NCBI RefSeq assembly: GCF_022664455.2
Contig: NZ_JAKRKC020000003.1
Coordinates: 1 to 64,000, forward strand
DNA from: Actinomadura luzonensis
Lineage (GTDB): Bacteria; Actinomycetota; Actinomycetes; Streptosporangiales; Streptosporangiaceae
DNA: 64,000 bases
Direction: 5' to 3'
Positions 47,720 through 56,383 of this stretch are shown one piece after another (positions within the stretch are counted from its first letter, which is position 1; the number at the start of each line of letters is the position of its first letter). Position numbers and translations under genes: made by a program. Under the pieces are notes generated by a model that searched no databases, was not told the DNA's origin, and saw only the letters and a program-made list of their open reading frames with translations.

Positions 47720-48337
47720 TCAGAGGCCGCCCAGCGCGGACGGGGCCGGGGCGGCGGGACGGCGGTCGCGGAAGATCCAGCCGCCCGCCACGCCGGCGAG
47801 GAAGCCGAACACGTGGGCCTGCCAGCCGATGCCCTCCTGCGGCAGCAGCCCGGCGAACTGGTAGGCGAAGCACAGCGCCATGACGACGCCGAGCACGATG
47901 TCGATCAGGTGCCGGTCGAACAGGCCGCGGACCAGCACGTAGCCGAAGTAGCCGAACACGACGCCGCTCGCGCCCGCCCCGACGGCCGACGGGCTCGCCG
48001 TCAGCCACTCCCCGAGCCCGCTGACCAGGACGATGACCGCCGTCACGGCGAAGAACCTGGCCACCCCGCGGTAGGCGGCGAGGAAGCCGAAGACGAACAG
48101 CGGCCCGGAGTTGCCCTCGATGTGCCCCCAGCTCCAGTGCAGGAACGCCGAGGTCACGATGCCCGGCAGGGTGTCGGGGTTCCAGGCCTGGACCCCGTAC
48201 TCGCGGCTCAGCGCGTAGCCGGTCGCCCAGTTGGGGATCTGCAGGATCCAGATGACGGCCAGGAACCCCACCATCACCCATAACGCCTTGCGGGCCTCCG
48301 CGATCATGATCTCGGCCGTCTGACCTTTGGTCTCCAC
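47720..48337 (-). CDS. Rhomboid-family intramembrane serine protease
   Basis: A 205-residue six-helix membrane protease. The catalytic Ser is in GAGASGVVFGYFG near residues 117-129 and the His in WQAHVFGFLAGV near 175-186. The first catalytic helix carries the conserved FLHWSWGHIEGNS (HxxxxHxxxN type). GTG start 48337. Its stop lies 2 bp from the convergent membrane-protein gene; whether that single-pass protein is a substrate is unknown. Confidence 0.9.
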   Translation of the reverse strand: METKGQTAEIMIAEARKALWVMVGFLAVIWILQIPNWATGYALSREYGVQAWNPDTLPGIVTSAFLHWSWGHIEGNSGPLFVFGFLAAYRGVARFFAVTAVIVLVSGLGEWLTASPSAVGAGASGVVFGYFGYVLVRGLFDRHLIDIVLGVVMALCFAYQFAGLLPQEGIGWQAHVFGFLAGVAGGWIFRDRRPAAPAPSALGGL

Positions 48338-48438
48338 CGGGCTTCTCCCCCTGAGCTGGTCCGCGCGGGCGCACGACAGTATGGGGGCAGGAGATCACGA
48401 CAGGGACATCGGACGGCGTCGATTCCGGCCGGGACGCA

Positions 48439-49749
48439 TCACTTCCGGCCGTACGCGGCGTGCTCCGCGATGTCGATCTTCGACCGGTCGGGCAGCGCCA
48501 GGGTGGCGGCGAACCCGACCACCGCCCCCACGATCATGAAGATCGCGATGGCCTGCCAGCCGTAGTCGTGCAGCAGCCACGTCGCGATCAGCGGCGCGGG
48601 GCCGCCGGCCACGATCGAGGCGAGCTGGTAGCCGAGACCCGCGCCGCCGTACCTGAGGCTGGTGGGGAAGCTCTCGGCGATCAGCGACGCCTGCGGGCCG
48701 TACTCCATGGAGTGCTGGAGCTGCGTGATGATGATCGTGGCGAAGACGACGGCCACGATGCCGGTGTTGAGCAGCAGGAAGTACGGGAACGCCACCACCG
48801 CCAGCAGCGCGGCCCCGGTGGCGTAGATCAGCCGCCGGCCCACCCGGTCGCTGAGGTGCCCGAAGAACGGGATCGCCGCCAGCTCCACCACGGCCGCGCA
48901 GGTCACGGCGGTCAGCGCGATCGTCCGCGACAGGTGGAGGTGCTGGGTCACGTACGTGATGGCGAACGTGGTGAACAGGTAGAACGGCATCTGCTCGGAC
49001 ACCCGCAGCAGCGCGCTGAGCACGACCTCCTTGGGGTGGCGCCGCAGGACCTCGAACACCGGCAGCCGCGCCACGTCGCCCCGCTCCACCACGCGGGCGA
49101 ACATCGGCGTCTCCAGCACCTTCAGCCGCACCCACAGCCCGACCGCGACCAGCAGCAGGCTGGCCAGGAACGGCACCCGCCAGCCCCAGTCCTTGAACGC
49201 GTCGCCGGCGGTGGCGGCCAGCAGCGACATCGCGCCGGTGCCGAGGATGAGGCCGATCGGCACGCCGACCTGCGGCCAGCTCGCCATGAGCCCGCGCCGC
49301 CGCTGGTCGCCCCACTCCATGGACAGCAGCACCGACCCGCTCCACTCGCCGCCGACCGCGATGCCCTGCACGACGCGGAGCACGACGAGGATGACGGGCG
49401 CGGCCACGCCGATCGAGTCGGTGCCGGGCAGCACGCCGATGAGCGCGCTGGCCACGCCCATGAGCAGCAGCGTGACGATGAGCGTGGCCTTGCGGCCGAT
49501 CCGGTCGCCCCAGTGCCCGAAGATCGCCGCGCCGACCGGGCGGGCGGCGAAGCCCACGAAGTTCGTGGCGAAGGCCGCGAGGGTGCCGGCGTACGGGGTC
49601 GACTTGGGGAAGAAGACCTCGGCGAAGACGACCGCGGCGGCGGTGTTGTAGAGGAAGAAGTCGTACCACTCGATGGCGGTGCCCACCACGCTGGCCGTGG
49701 CGGCCTTGCGGACCTGTGCCCTGTGCTCGGATGTCGTCAGCTCGGTCAC
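48439..49749 (-). CDS. MFS metabolite:proton symporter (MHS/ProP-ShiA type)
   Basis: A 436-residue 12-helix transporter. The MHS family signature is clear: VVGTAIEWYDFFLYNTAAAVVF near residue 25, GFAARPVGAAIFGHWGDRIGRK near 70-90, and VVQGIAVGGEWSGS near 125. Family members import small organic acids or betaines (shikimate, alpha-ketoglutarate, proline-betaine). GTG 49749 has GGAGG 7 nt upstream. It is a single-gene unit, so no substrate can be proposed from context. Confidence 0.9.
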   Translation of the reverse strand: MTELTTSEHRAQVRKAATASVVGTAIEWYDFFLYNTAAAVVFAEVFFPKSTPYAGTLAAFATNFVGFAARPVGAAIFGHWGDRIGRKATLIVTLLLMGVASALIGVLPGTDSIGVAAPVILVVLRVVQGIAVGGEWSGSVLLSMEWGDQRRRGLMASWPQVGVPIGLILGTGAMSLLAATAGDAFKDWGWRVPFLASLLLVAVGLWVRLKVLETPMFARVVERGDVARLPVFEVLRRHPKEVVLSALLRVSEQMPFYLFTTFAITYVTQHLHLSRTIALTAVTCAAVVELAAIPFFGHLSDRVGRRLIYATGAALLAVVAFPYFLLLNTGIVAVVFATIIITQLQHSMEYGPQASLIAESFPTSLRYGGAGLGYQLASIVAGGPAPLIATWLLHDYGWQAIAIFMIVGAVVGFAATLALPDRSKIDIAEHAAYGRK

Positions 49750-49822
49750 CTGTGTGCCTCCGGGGAGTGCGGCCCGGGATCCGTGCGCGGCGCCCGCGCA
49801 CAGATCGTGTATACAGAATGCT

Positions 49823-52567
49823 TTACTCCGGTGACCGGGTCTTGACCAGCCCCCGCGCGCGCTTCAGCACCAGCAGCGTCACCGCGTACAGGAAGAGCAC
49901 CAGCAGCAGCCACAGCAGGCTCGTGGCGGGCAGCGCCACCAGCCCCAGCACGGACGCGAGCGGCGAGAGCGGCAGCAGCAGGCCGGCCGCCGCGAGCAGG
50001 CCCGTCGCCAGGCCCAGCGGCCGCGACACCCGCGCCACCGGGCGCAGCAGCACCAGGATGACGGCCTGGGTGAGCAGGTTCTCGACGAACCAGCCGGTGT
50101 GGAAGGCCGCCTGGTCGGCCGGGTCGCAGACGCGGGTCAGCACGGCGAAGGTGACCAGGTCGACGGCCGCGTTGAGCAGGCCGAAGCCCGCGATGAAGCG
50201 CAGCACCCGGTACGGGCGCAGCCGGAACGGGCGGCGCAGCACGGCCGGGTCGGCGCGTTCGAAGGCGAGGGCGAGCTGGGCCGCGTCGAAGCAGAGGTTC
50301 TGCGCCAGCACCTGGACCGGCAGCATCGGCAGGAACGGCAGCGCCAGCCCGGCGACCAGCATCGCGATCACGTTGCCCAGGTTGGAGGACAGGGCGATGC
50401 GGAGGTAGGTGGCGATGTTGCCGCTGCTGCGCCGGCCCGCGACGATTGCCTGCCCGATGGCCGACAGGTCCTTGCCGGCCAGCACGATGTCGGCGGCCTC
50501 CCGGGTGACGTCCACCGCGGCGCGCGGGCAGATGCCGACGTCGGCGGCCCGCATGGCGGGCAGGTCGTTGACGCCGTCGCCGAGGAAGCCGACCGTGTGC
50601 CCGGCCGCGCGCAGCGTGCGCACGACGCGGGCCTTGTGCTCGGGGGTGCAGCGGGCGATCACCGTCGCGCGTTCCGCGCCGGCGGCGGTCAGGCTCGCCG
50701 CGTCGGCCACCGCGCCCGACCCCGCGCCCGACCCCGCGCCCGACCCCGCGCCCGACCCCGCGCCCGACCCCGCGCCCGACCCCGCGCCCGACCCCGCGCC
50801 CAGCCCTGTGCCCAACCCCGCGCCCGGCCCTGTGCCCGGCCCCCCGCCCGCCTCTGGACCCGTGTGCGGGCCCACCTGCGGGCCCACCTCCAGGCCCAGC
50901 TCGCGGCAGACCCGGGCCGCGGTCTCCGGGTGGTCGCCGGTCAGCACCTTGACCTTGACGCCGCGCCGGGCCAGCACCGCGAGCGCGGCGGCGGCGTCCG
51001 GCGAGGGCTCGTCGGCCAGGGTGACGAAGCCGACGAGCGTCAGGCCCCGCTCGTCGTGGACGTCGGCGGCGGAGCGGCGGGCGCTGGTGCGGGCCACGGC
51101 CAGCACTCGCGCGCCCGCGCGGGCCAGCGCCTCGGCGGTCGCGGCGGCGCGCCGCCGCTCGCGCTCGCCCGCCGCGCACCGCTCCAGCACCGCCTCGACC
51201 GCGCCCTTGACCACGACCACCTGGGCCTCGCCGTCGCGGACCAGCGCGCGCGAGAGGCGGGTCAGCGGGTCGAACGGCACCGCGTCCAGTCCCTCGACCT
51301 CGCCCAGGTCGGGAGCGCCGGCCAGGATCGCCTCGTCGAGCGGGTCGGGGGCGGGCGGGTCGGCCAGGTGCAGCGTCCACAGGCCGTTGACGGCCGCCCA
51401 GCGCAGCGGCTCGGGGTCGGGCCGCCCGTCCGGGCCGACGGAGCCGCTGAGCACCGGGCGGTCACGGGTCAGGGTGCCGGTCTTGTCCATGCAGAGGACG
51501 TCGATCGCGCCCACGTCGGGCAGCGCCGGCAGCCGCCTGACGATCACGCCGCGGCGCGCCAGCAGCGCCGCGCCCCTGGCCAGCACGGTCGTGACGACGA
51601 CGGGCAACATCTCCGGGGTCAGGCCGACCGCCACGGCCACCGCGAACGGCATCGCCTCCAGCCCCTTGCCGCGCAGCACGGCGTTGGCCACCAGGGCGAT
51701 CGGCGGGATGATCAGCATGACCCGGACCAGCACCCAGGACAGCCCGTTGACCGACCGGTCGAAGGCGGACGGCGCCGCCCCGCCCCGCCGCCGCCCGGAC
51801 GCCGCCCGCGCCAGCCGGCGCCGGCGGGACGCCTCAGACGGACGGGACGCCCAGGACGGACGGGACGCCGGCGGGCGGGACGCCTCCGGCGCGGCAGCGT
51901 AGGCGCCGGCGAAGCGGGTGGCCGCGCCCGTGGCCGTCACCACGGCGAGCGCGCTGCCCGAGGCCACGCTGCTGCCCTGCCACAGCAGGTGCTCGTCACC
52001 CTGCGGCAGGTCGAGCGCCCGCTTGGTCACCGGCGCGGACTCGCCGGTGAGCTGCGCCTGGTGCACGGTCAGGCCGTTGGCCCGCAGCAGCCGCGCGTCG
52101 GCGGGCACCAGGTCGCCGGGGCCCAGCTTGATCACGTCGCCGGGCACGAGCTGGTCGGCCGGGATCTCGCGCTCCTCCGGCTCGGCGTCCTTCGTCGCGC
52201 GCCGCCGGACGGTGGTCGTGGTGGCCACCATGCGCCGCAGCGCCGCGGTGGAGCGGTCGGCGCGGTACTCGCCGTTGGAGCGCAGCAGGCAGCTCACCGC
52301 GACGAGGGTGACGATGACGCCCGCCGTGCCCCAGGACGCGATCAGCGCGCTGACCACGCCCAGCCCGAGCAGCACCAGCGTGAACGGGTCGCGGAGGGCG
52401 CGGGCCAGCCGGCGCGGCCAGGTGGGCGGCCGCCGGGACGGGACGACGTTCTCGCCGTGGTCGAGCAGCCGGGCCTCGGCGTCGGCGGCCACGAGCCCGC
52501 GCGGGCCGGTCTCCAGCCGCCGCAGGACCCGGAGCGGAGTGTCGGCCGCCTCAGGCGCCCAGACCAC
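49823..52567 (-). CDS. P-type cation ATPase, MgtA-like (P3B)
   Basis: A 914-residue ion pump. An N-terminal cation-ATPase domain leads to the actuator motif LTGESAPV. The M4 segment reads VGLTPEMLPVVVTTVLARGA, very like MgtA Mg2+ importers, and is followed by CMDKTGTLTRDRP (phosphorylated Asp). The P domain ends with VGFLGDGVNDLPAMRAADVGI, and six C-terminal helices follow. Two low-complexity insertions are present: a Arg/Ser/Ala-rich block between the actuator and M3 (ASRPPASRPSWASRPSEAS) and a Gly-Ala-Gly-Ser repeat before the P-domain end. GTG 52567 overlaps the ArsR gene by 17 nt. The ion is uncertain; Mg2+ is the best guess. Confidence 0.85.
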   Translation of the reverse strand: MVWAPEAADTPLRVLRRLETGPRGLVAADAEARLLDHGENVVPSRRPPTWPRRLARALRDPFTLVLLGLGVVSALIASWGTAGVIVTLVAVSCLLRSNGEYRADRSTAALRRMVATTTTVRRRATKDAEPEEREIPADQLVPGDVIKLGPGDLVPADARLLRANGLTVHQAQLTGESAPVTKRALDLPQGDEHLLWQGSSVASGSALAVVTATGAATRFAGAYAAAPEASRPPASRPSWASRPSEASRRRRLARAASGRRRGGAAPSAFDRSVNGLSWVLVRVMLIIPPIALVANAVLRGKGLEAMPFAVAVAVGLTPEMLPVVVTTVLARGAALLARRGVIVRRLPALPDVGAIDVLCMDKTGTLTRDRPVLSGSVGPDGRPDPEPLRWAAVNGLWTLHLADPPAPDPLDEAILAGAPDLGEVEGLDAVPFDPLTRLSRALVRDGEAQVVVVKGAVEAVLERCAAGERERRRAAATAEALARAGARVLAVARTSARRSAADVHDERGLTLVGFVTLADEPSPDAAAALAVLARRGVKVKVLTGDHPETAARVCRELGLEVGPQVGPHTGPEAGGGPGTGPGAGLGTGLGAGSGAGSGAGSGAGSGAGSGAGSGAGSGAVADAASLTAAGAERATVIARCTPEHKARVVRTLRAAGHTVGFLGDGVNDLPAMRAADVGICPRAAVDVTREAADIVLAGKDLSAIGQAIVAGRRSSGNIATYLRIALSSNLGNVIAMLVAGLALPFLPMLPVQVLAQNLCFDAAQLALAFERADPAVLRRPFRLRPYRVLRFIAGFGLLNAAVDLVTFAVLTRVCDPADQAAFHTGWFVENLLTQAVILVLLRPVARVSRPLGLATGLLAAAGLLLPLSPLASVLGLVALPATSLLWLLLVLFLYAVTLLVLKRARGLVKTRSPE
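50711..50803. repeat. 12-bp tandem repeat in the P-type ATPase gene
   Basis: Seven to eight copies of a 12-bp unit (CCGCGCCCGACC on the plus strand) encode Gly-Ala-Gly-Ser repeats. The repeat falls where MgtA-like pumps normally have the short segment between the end of the nucleotide-binding region and the RCTPEHKARVV part of the P domain. Confidence 0.9.
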
Positions 52568-52901
52568 GGGCGTGCTCCCCTGGCCCGCCCAGCCGCTCGG
52601 CGAGCCGGCCCACCAGGCCCTGGACCGTGGCCACGATGTCCTCGTCGTCGATGAGGTAGACGACCCTGCGGCCCTCGCGGCGCGAGCGGACCAGGCCCGC
52701 CAGTTTGAGCTTGGCGAGGTGCTGGCTGACCGCGGGCAGCGCCCCGCCCACCCGTTCGGCCAGCCCCGACACGTCGCACTCCCCCTGCGCCAGCGCCCAC
52801 ACGATGTGCAGCCGGGACGGCGAGGACAGCAGGCCGAACACGGCGGCGGCCTGGTCCAGCACGTCGGCCGGCGGATCAACGATCTCTCTGGCCGCCATCA
52901 T
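52551..52901 (-). CDS. ArsR/SmtB-family regulator
   Basis: A 116-residue winged-helix regulator: AVFGLLSSPSRLHIVWALAQGECDVSGLAERVGGALPAVSQHLAKLKLAGLV followed by the wing RREGRRVVYLIDDEDI. A single Cys lies at the place where ArsR proteins carry the ELCVCD metal site, so classic thiolate sensing by a Cys pair is not possible; other sites are not obvious. It is coupled to the P-type ATPase gene by a 17-nt overlap, and a metal ion carried by the pump is the likely signal. ATG 52901 follows GGAGGAGAGG. Confidence 0.88.
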   Translation of the reverse strand: MMAAREIVDPPADVLDQAAAVFGLLSSPSRLHIVWALAQGECDVSGLAERVGGALPAVSQHLAKLKLAGLVRSRREGRRVVYLIDDEDIVATVQGLVGRLAERLGGPGEHARGLGA

Positions 52902-52971
52902 CCACCCTCTCCTCCCGACCGTCGTCAAGTCTAGGCGGGCGGGGGCGGGCTGAGGGGGTGCGGGCGGCCGA

Positions 52972-53238
52972 TCAGTGCTCGTCCGTCCCGGCGGCGCTCG
53001 CGCGCAGCCGGGCGGCCTGCTCCTCCAACCGCCGGGCCTGTTCCTCCAGCGAGAGCGCGGCGGACGGGCCCTGACCTGGGGCCTCGCTGTCGTCGTCGTC
53101 CAGCTTGGACGCCTCCGCTTTGAAGATCCGCATGGAACGGCCGATCGCGCGGGCGGTGTCAGGCAGCTTCTTCGCGCCGAAGAGCAGCATGAAGACCAGC
53201 GCGATGATGAGGACTTCCCCCCAACCGAGATCCGGCAT
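52972..53238 (-). CDS. tatA: Twin-arginine translocase TatA/E-family protein
   Basis: An 88-residue protein. A short N-terminal transmembrane helix (GWGEVLIIALVFMLLFGAKKLP) leads into the TatA amphipathic helix (DTARAIGRSMRIFKAEASKL) and an acidic/coiled tail (EEQARRLEEQAARLRA). The FGxKKLPD signature after the helix fits the pore-forming subunit of the Tat protein-export system. No tatB/tatC gene is adjacent, which is usual in actinomycetes where a second copy can stand alone. ATG 53238 follows AAAGGACAGG. Confidence 0.88.
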   Translation of the reverse strand: MPDLGWGEVLIIALVFMLLFGAKKLPDTARAIGRSMRIFKAEASKLDDDDSEAPGQGPSAALSLEEQARRLEEQAARLRASAAGTDEH

Positions 53239-53391
53239 GACCTGTCCTTTTCGAGCGGCGATGTCTCCACCCTGGAGCATAGTTGCTCGGATGCGCAAGT
53301 ATGCTACTTCGGGGTCGCCGCAGGTGGCGCATGGCCAGCGCGGACAGGGCCGTCACCCAGGCGCGCGGCAGCCGCAGCCGGGCGCGGGCCA

Positions 53392-54372
53392 TCAGGTCGG
53401 GACGTGCGGGGCCGGCGTCGGAGCGCTCGCGGCCAGTGCCCGCTCCCCCAGGGCCCGCGCCGCCCGCTGCAGATCCTGACATTTCACGATCCGGTAGGAG
53501 GCCGGGAGCGTGGCGAGCTGCTCGGCGTACCAGACGGGGTTGTTCGTGCTGCCGACCAGGCGCGTGGCGCCGCCGCCGAGAGGTTCGAGGCGGCCGAGCA
53601 CGCGGGACAGGCATCGCCCGACGCGGTCGACGGGCGCGTCGATGACGACCTCCGTCTCGTGGTCCCAGCCGACGGCCAGGTGCTCCTCCAGCACGGCGAC
53701 CGGGTCGAGCCCGGCCGGCGGCTCGAAGCGCGCGTCGAGGACGTCCACCTCGCGGACCCGGTCCACCCGGTAGGCGCGGCGCGCCCCGGACGTGTGGGAC
53801 CAGCACAGCAGGTACCAGCGCCCGTGCCGGACGACCACCGCCCACGGGTCCACCTCGATCGTCCGCTCAGTGCCCGCCTCCGACCGGTAGCCGAGCCGCG
53901 CCCGGCGGCGCGCCGAGCACGCCTGGACCAGGGCCGTCGTGGTGCCGGGGTCCGGGCGCGCGGCGCCCCGGTCGGGGGCCGGCGCCGTGGTGCGCCGGAC
54001 GGCCTCCGCCTGCGCGGCCACCGGCTCAGGCAGCGCGCGCATGATCTTGCCGAGCGCGCTGCCCACCGGGTCCTGCGCGTCGCCCGCGTCGTGGTGGCCG
54101 TCCAGCACGGCCATGACCAGGCCGAGCGCCTCGGCGGCGGTGAACGTCAGCGGCGGCAGCCGCAGCCCGCGCCCGAGCCGGTAGCCCCCGTACGGACCGC
54201 GCACCGCCTCGACCGGGATGCCGGCCTCGCGCAGGATGCCGACGTAGCGGCGGGCGGCCCGCTCGGAGACGCCCAGCTTGCCGGCCAGCCGTTCGGCAGT
54301 GATGCCGGGGTGGCCCTGGAGCAGGTCGAGGGTCTGCAGGGCCCGGGCCGTGGGGCTCGCGCCGGGCTCCAT
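53392..54372 (-). CDS. WYL-domain transcriptional regulator
   Basis: A 326-residue regulator. The N-terminal DeoR-type winged helix is LQTLDLLQGHPGITAERLAGKLGVSERAARRYVGILREAGIPV with GPYGGYRLGRG. The WYL domain spans about 140-215 (IEVDPWAVVVRHGRWYLLCWSHTSGARRAYRVDRV) and is followed by a WCX-like C-terminal domain. ATG 54372 follows GGAGG by 4 nt. It is divergent from a GNAT gene across 50 bp, so it may control that gene. Ligand unknown. Confidence 0.87.
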   Translation of the reverse strand: MEPGASPTARALQTLDLLQGHPGITAERLAGKLGVSERAARRYVGILREAGIPVEAVRGPYGGYRLGRGLRLPPLTFTAAEALGLVMAVLDGHHDAGDAQDPVGSALGKIMRALPEPVAAQAEAVRRTTAPAPDRGAARPDPGTTTALVQACSARRRARLGYRSEAGTERTIEVDPWAVVVRHGRWYLLCWSHTSGARRAYRVDRVREVDVLDARFEPPAGLDPVAVLEEHLAVGWDHETEVVIDAPVDRVGRCLSRVLGRLEPLGGGATRLVGSTNNPVWYAEQLATLPASYRIVKCQDLQRAARALGERALAASAPTPAPHVPT

Positions 54373-54422
54373 GGCACCTCCGTGTCCTATCCGGAAGCAG
54401 AACGTCCGGAAAGGAAATTAGC

Positions 54423-55058
54423 ATGCGCCCCATGACGCATGCCGCCATCAGGGACGAGCAGGTGACCGTCCGGCCCGCCAACGAGGCCTCCTGGGCCGAC
54501 CTCACCGCCGTGCTCGGCAGCGGCGACGCCGCCCGGTGCCGGTGCCAGCGGTTCAAGGTCACCGGGTGGATGTGGCGCGAGACGACCCTGGAGGAGCGCA
54601 CCGCCAGGCTGCGTTCGCAGACCGCCTGCGGCGACCCGGCGGCCGAGGTCACGAGCGGGCTGGTGGCGTACGTGGACGGCGAGCCCGCCGGCTGGGCCGC
54701 CGTGGAGCCGCGCGTCGCCTACCCCAAGCTGCGCACGCTCCGCGTCCCGTGGCTCGGCCGGGACGAGGACAAGGACGACGACGGCGTGTGGGCGGTGACC
54801 TGCCTGGTCGTCCGCCGGGGCTTCCGCGGCCGGGGGCTCACCTACCACCTGGCCAGGGCCGCTCTCGGGCACGCCAGGGAGCGAGGCGCGCGGGCCGTCG
54901 AGGCGTACCCGATGGTCACCGAGCCGGGCAAGGTGATCACCTGGGGCGAGTTGCACGTGGGGGCGCGGCAGGCGTTCGAGGAGGCGGGGTTCGCCGAGGT
55001 CACCCGGCCGACCTTGCGGCGGGTGGTCATGCGGGCCGAATTCGGCCCGTCCGTTTAG
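54423..55058 (+). CDS. GNAT-family acetyltransferase
   Basis: A 211-residue acetyltransferase. It starts near QVTVRPANEASWADLTAVLG, has a Cys-containing segment RCRCQRFKVTGWMW, a core VWAVTCLVVRRGFRGRGLTYHLARAAL (acetyl-CoA loop) and the end ARQAFEEAGFAEVTRPTLRRVVMR. ATG 54423 lies 7 nt after AAAGGA. The subgroup with CxCQxF near the start is widespread in actinomycetes and has no firm substrate. Its last codons contain an 18-bp perfect palindrome, and a strong terminator follows about 100 nt downstream. Confidence 0.85.
   Translation: MRPMTHAAIRDEQVTVRPANEASWADLTAVLGSGDAARCRCQRFKVTGWMWRETTLEERTARLRSQTACGDPAAEVTSGLVAYVDGEPAGWAAVEPRVAYPKLRTLRVPWLGRDEDKDDDGVWAVTCLVVRRGFRGRGLTYHLARAALGHARERGARAVEAYPMVTEPGKVITWGELHVGARQAFEEAGFAEVTRPTLRRVVMRAEFGPSV
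55032..55049. repeat. 18-bp perfect palindrome at the end of the GNAT gene
   Basis: CGGGCCGAATTCGGCCCG is a perfect 18-bp dyad with no spacer, spanning the codons just before the GNAT stop. It could be a protein site for the transcript that follows, or chance in GC-rich coding sequence. Confidence 0.5.
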
Positions 55059-55069
55059 GGCGCGGATCA

Positions 55070-55205
55070 GGGGCAGTGGCGGCGTCGAACGTGATGTGCG
55101 ATCACGGTCGGTCTCTCCGGAAGAGGCGCGGCGGTTGTCACGAGCCGCCCGCGCCGGTCCCCCGGATGCTCACCAGCGGGCGATGAGCATCCGGGGGATT
55201 TTTCA
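55070..55205 (+). ncRNA. Candidate structured RNA ending in an intrinsic terminator
   Basis: Three hairpins follow one another. CGTGAT/ATCACG closes on a 5-nt loop near 55089-55105. GGCGCGGCGG pairs with CCGCC-C-GCGCC near 55125-55156. A 15-bp terminator stem follows at 55158-55198. The region lies between a GNAT gene and a convergent thioesterase gene and has no convincing protein. It could be a small RNA, a processed 3' UTR of the GNAT mRNA, or just the GNAT terminator with chance upstream folding. No promoter is clear and no known family is recognised. Confidence 0.35.
55158..55203 (+). terminator. Strong Rho-independent terminator
   Basis: A perfect 15-bp stem (TCCCCCGGATGCTCA at 55158-55172, complement at 55184-55198) with an 11-nt loop is followed directly by TTTTT at 55199-55203. 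It is the only classic stem-plus-T-run terminator that I see in the window. Confidence 0.88.
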
Positions 55206-55254
55206 AAGACCCGGCCAAGTGACCCGCGCCCGGCCCCGGGATGTGATTCACCTG

Positions 55255-55440
55255 ATGGCCATGATCGATCAGTGGATTCTGCAGGACGAGCGGGAACTGG
55301 AGGCGCGCTGCGCCCGCTTCCGGGCGGCCAGGCTGGCGATGGAACGCGGCGAGGACCGGGACGCCGAGGACGAGCCAGGCCCGGCCCTCGCCGGGCGACC
55401 CGGGCAGCCGGGCTCCGCCGTCACAGGGCGATCCAGGTAG
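55255..55440 (+). CDS. Small hypothetical protein
   Basis: A possible 61-residue protein. An Arg/Glu-rich helical start (MAMIDQWILQDERELEARCARFRAARLAMERGEDR) is followed by a Pro/Gly-rich tail. It lies after the strong terminator and overlaps the 3' end of the convergent thioesterase-like gene by 20 bp. No clear ribosome site is present before ATG 55255 or ATG 55261, and a GTG at 55243 is also possible. No family is recognised; it may not be translated. Confidence 0.35.
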   Translation: MAMIDQWILQDERELEARCARFRAARLAMERGEDRDAEDEPGPALAGRPGQPGSAVTGRSR

Positions 55441-56140
55441 CGCGGCCGGCCGCGACGAGCGTGCCGTCGGGCTCGTGCACCGCCGACGTGGCGAACAGCT
55501 TGCGCCGCTCGACGCCCTCGTAGCGGGCGGTCACCACGTACGCCCGCCCCGGGAAGGCCGACCGGTGGACGCGCCCGGTCAGCCTCCCCAGCAGCGCCAC
55601 GTCGCCCGGGCGCAGGTGCACCCAGGCGGACACGCAGTCCAGCGCGCCCCACACCTCGCAGGCCGGCAGCGGCTCCGCCGTCCCCTCGGGCACCCGCCAG
55701 AGGGCGGCGAAGACGCCGGGGACGCCGGTCGGCCCTGGGTGGATGCGCATCCCCTCGCGGAAGCCGCACACGTAGCAGCCGGGAAAGGGGTGGTCCACCA
55801 GCCCGGGGAAGGCCGCCCCCGCCGCGGCGGCCTCCTCCGGCGGTACGAACGGCGCGGGCTCGGGGTCCTCGGCCGCGGCCACGGCCTCCACCAGAAGCCG
55901 TCCGCCGCGGACGAAGCTCACCCCGGCCGGCGTGCGCTCGACGAGCACGTCCGCCTCCACCGGGGTGGGCGCCCGCAGCGTCACCTCCACCGAGCCCGCG
56001 CCGGGCAGGTATCCGGCGGCCAGGCCGGAGACGTAACCGCCGTTCACGACGCCGGGCGGCCCGCAGAACCGCTCCGCGACGCTGAGCGTGCGCGGGCGCG
56101 CGGGCGTCCGGCCGGCCTGCGGCCCCGGCGGTGTCTCCAT
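55421..56140 (-). CDS. Hotdog-fold thioesterase-like protein
   Basis: A 239-residue protein with two hotdog-like halves: VVNGGYVSGLAAGYLPGAGSVEVTLRAPTPVEADVLVERT at residues 30-70, and a second half with CEVWGALDCVSAW, LGRLTGRVHRS and VVTARYEGVERRKLFATSAVHEPDGTLVAAGRATWI. A Cys-containing segment HPFPGCYVCGFREGMRI links the halves, as in a group of actinobacterial uncharacterised thioesterase-superfamily proteins. ATG 56140 follows GGGGAGGGG. Possible acyl-CoA thioesterase; activity not shown by motifs alone. Confidence 0.72.
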   Translation of the reverse strand: METPPGPQAGRTPARPRTLSVAERFCGPPGVVNGGYVSGLAAGYLPGAGSVEVTLRAPTPVEADVLVERTPAGVSFVRGGRLLVEAVAAAEDPEPAPFVPPEEAAAAGAAFPGLVDHPFPGCYVCGFREGMRIHPGPTGVPGVFAALWRVPEGTAEPLPACEVWGALDCVSAWVHLRPGDVALLGRLTGRVHRSAFPGRAYVVTARYEGVERRKLFATSAVHEPDGTLVAAGRATWIAL

Positions 56141-56383
56141 GGCCCCTCCCCGGATGACGCGTCCCATCAGGGGCGTTCCATCCCGTTCCATCCGAGGGCC
56201 GCCACCCGACGGATCTGAGCCGCGATTCCTACCGGATCTCCCATACCAGCCGATTGTTCATCAGGACGGAACAGACCACCTGTAACATCGGCGCGGCGTC
56301 GCGGACGCCCGTACGATCCGGAAGGAACATCCCATGCACTCCCCCCTGTCGAGCCCGTTCGTCATGCCCGCGGTGAGGACCGC

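Noticed and set aside
53159..53391. A short minus-strand frame that begins with ATG overlapping the WYL stop
   Set aside because: The junction looks coupled, but the frame runs into tatA and has no recognisable sequence or structure; it is probably chance.
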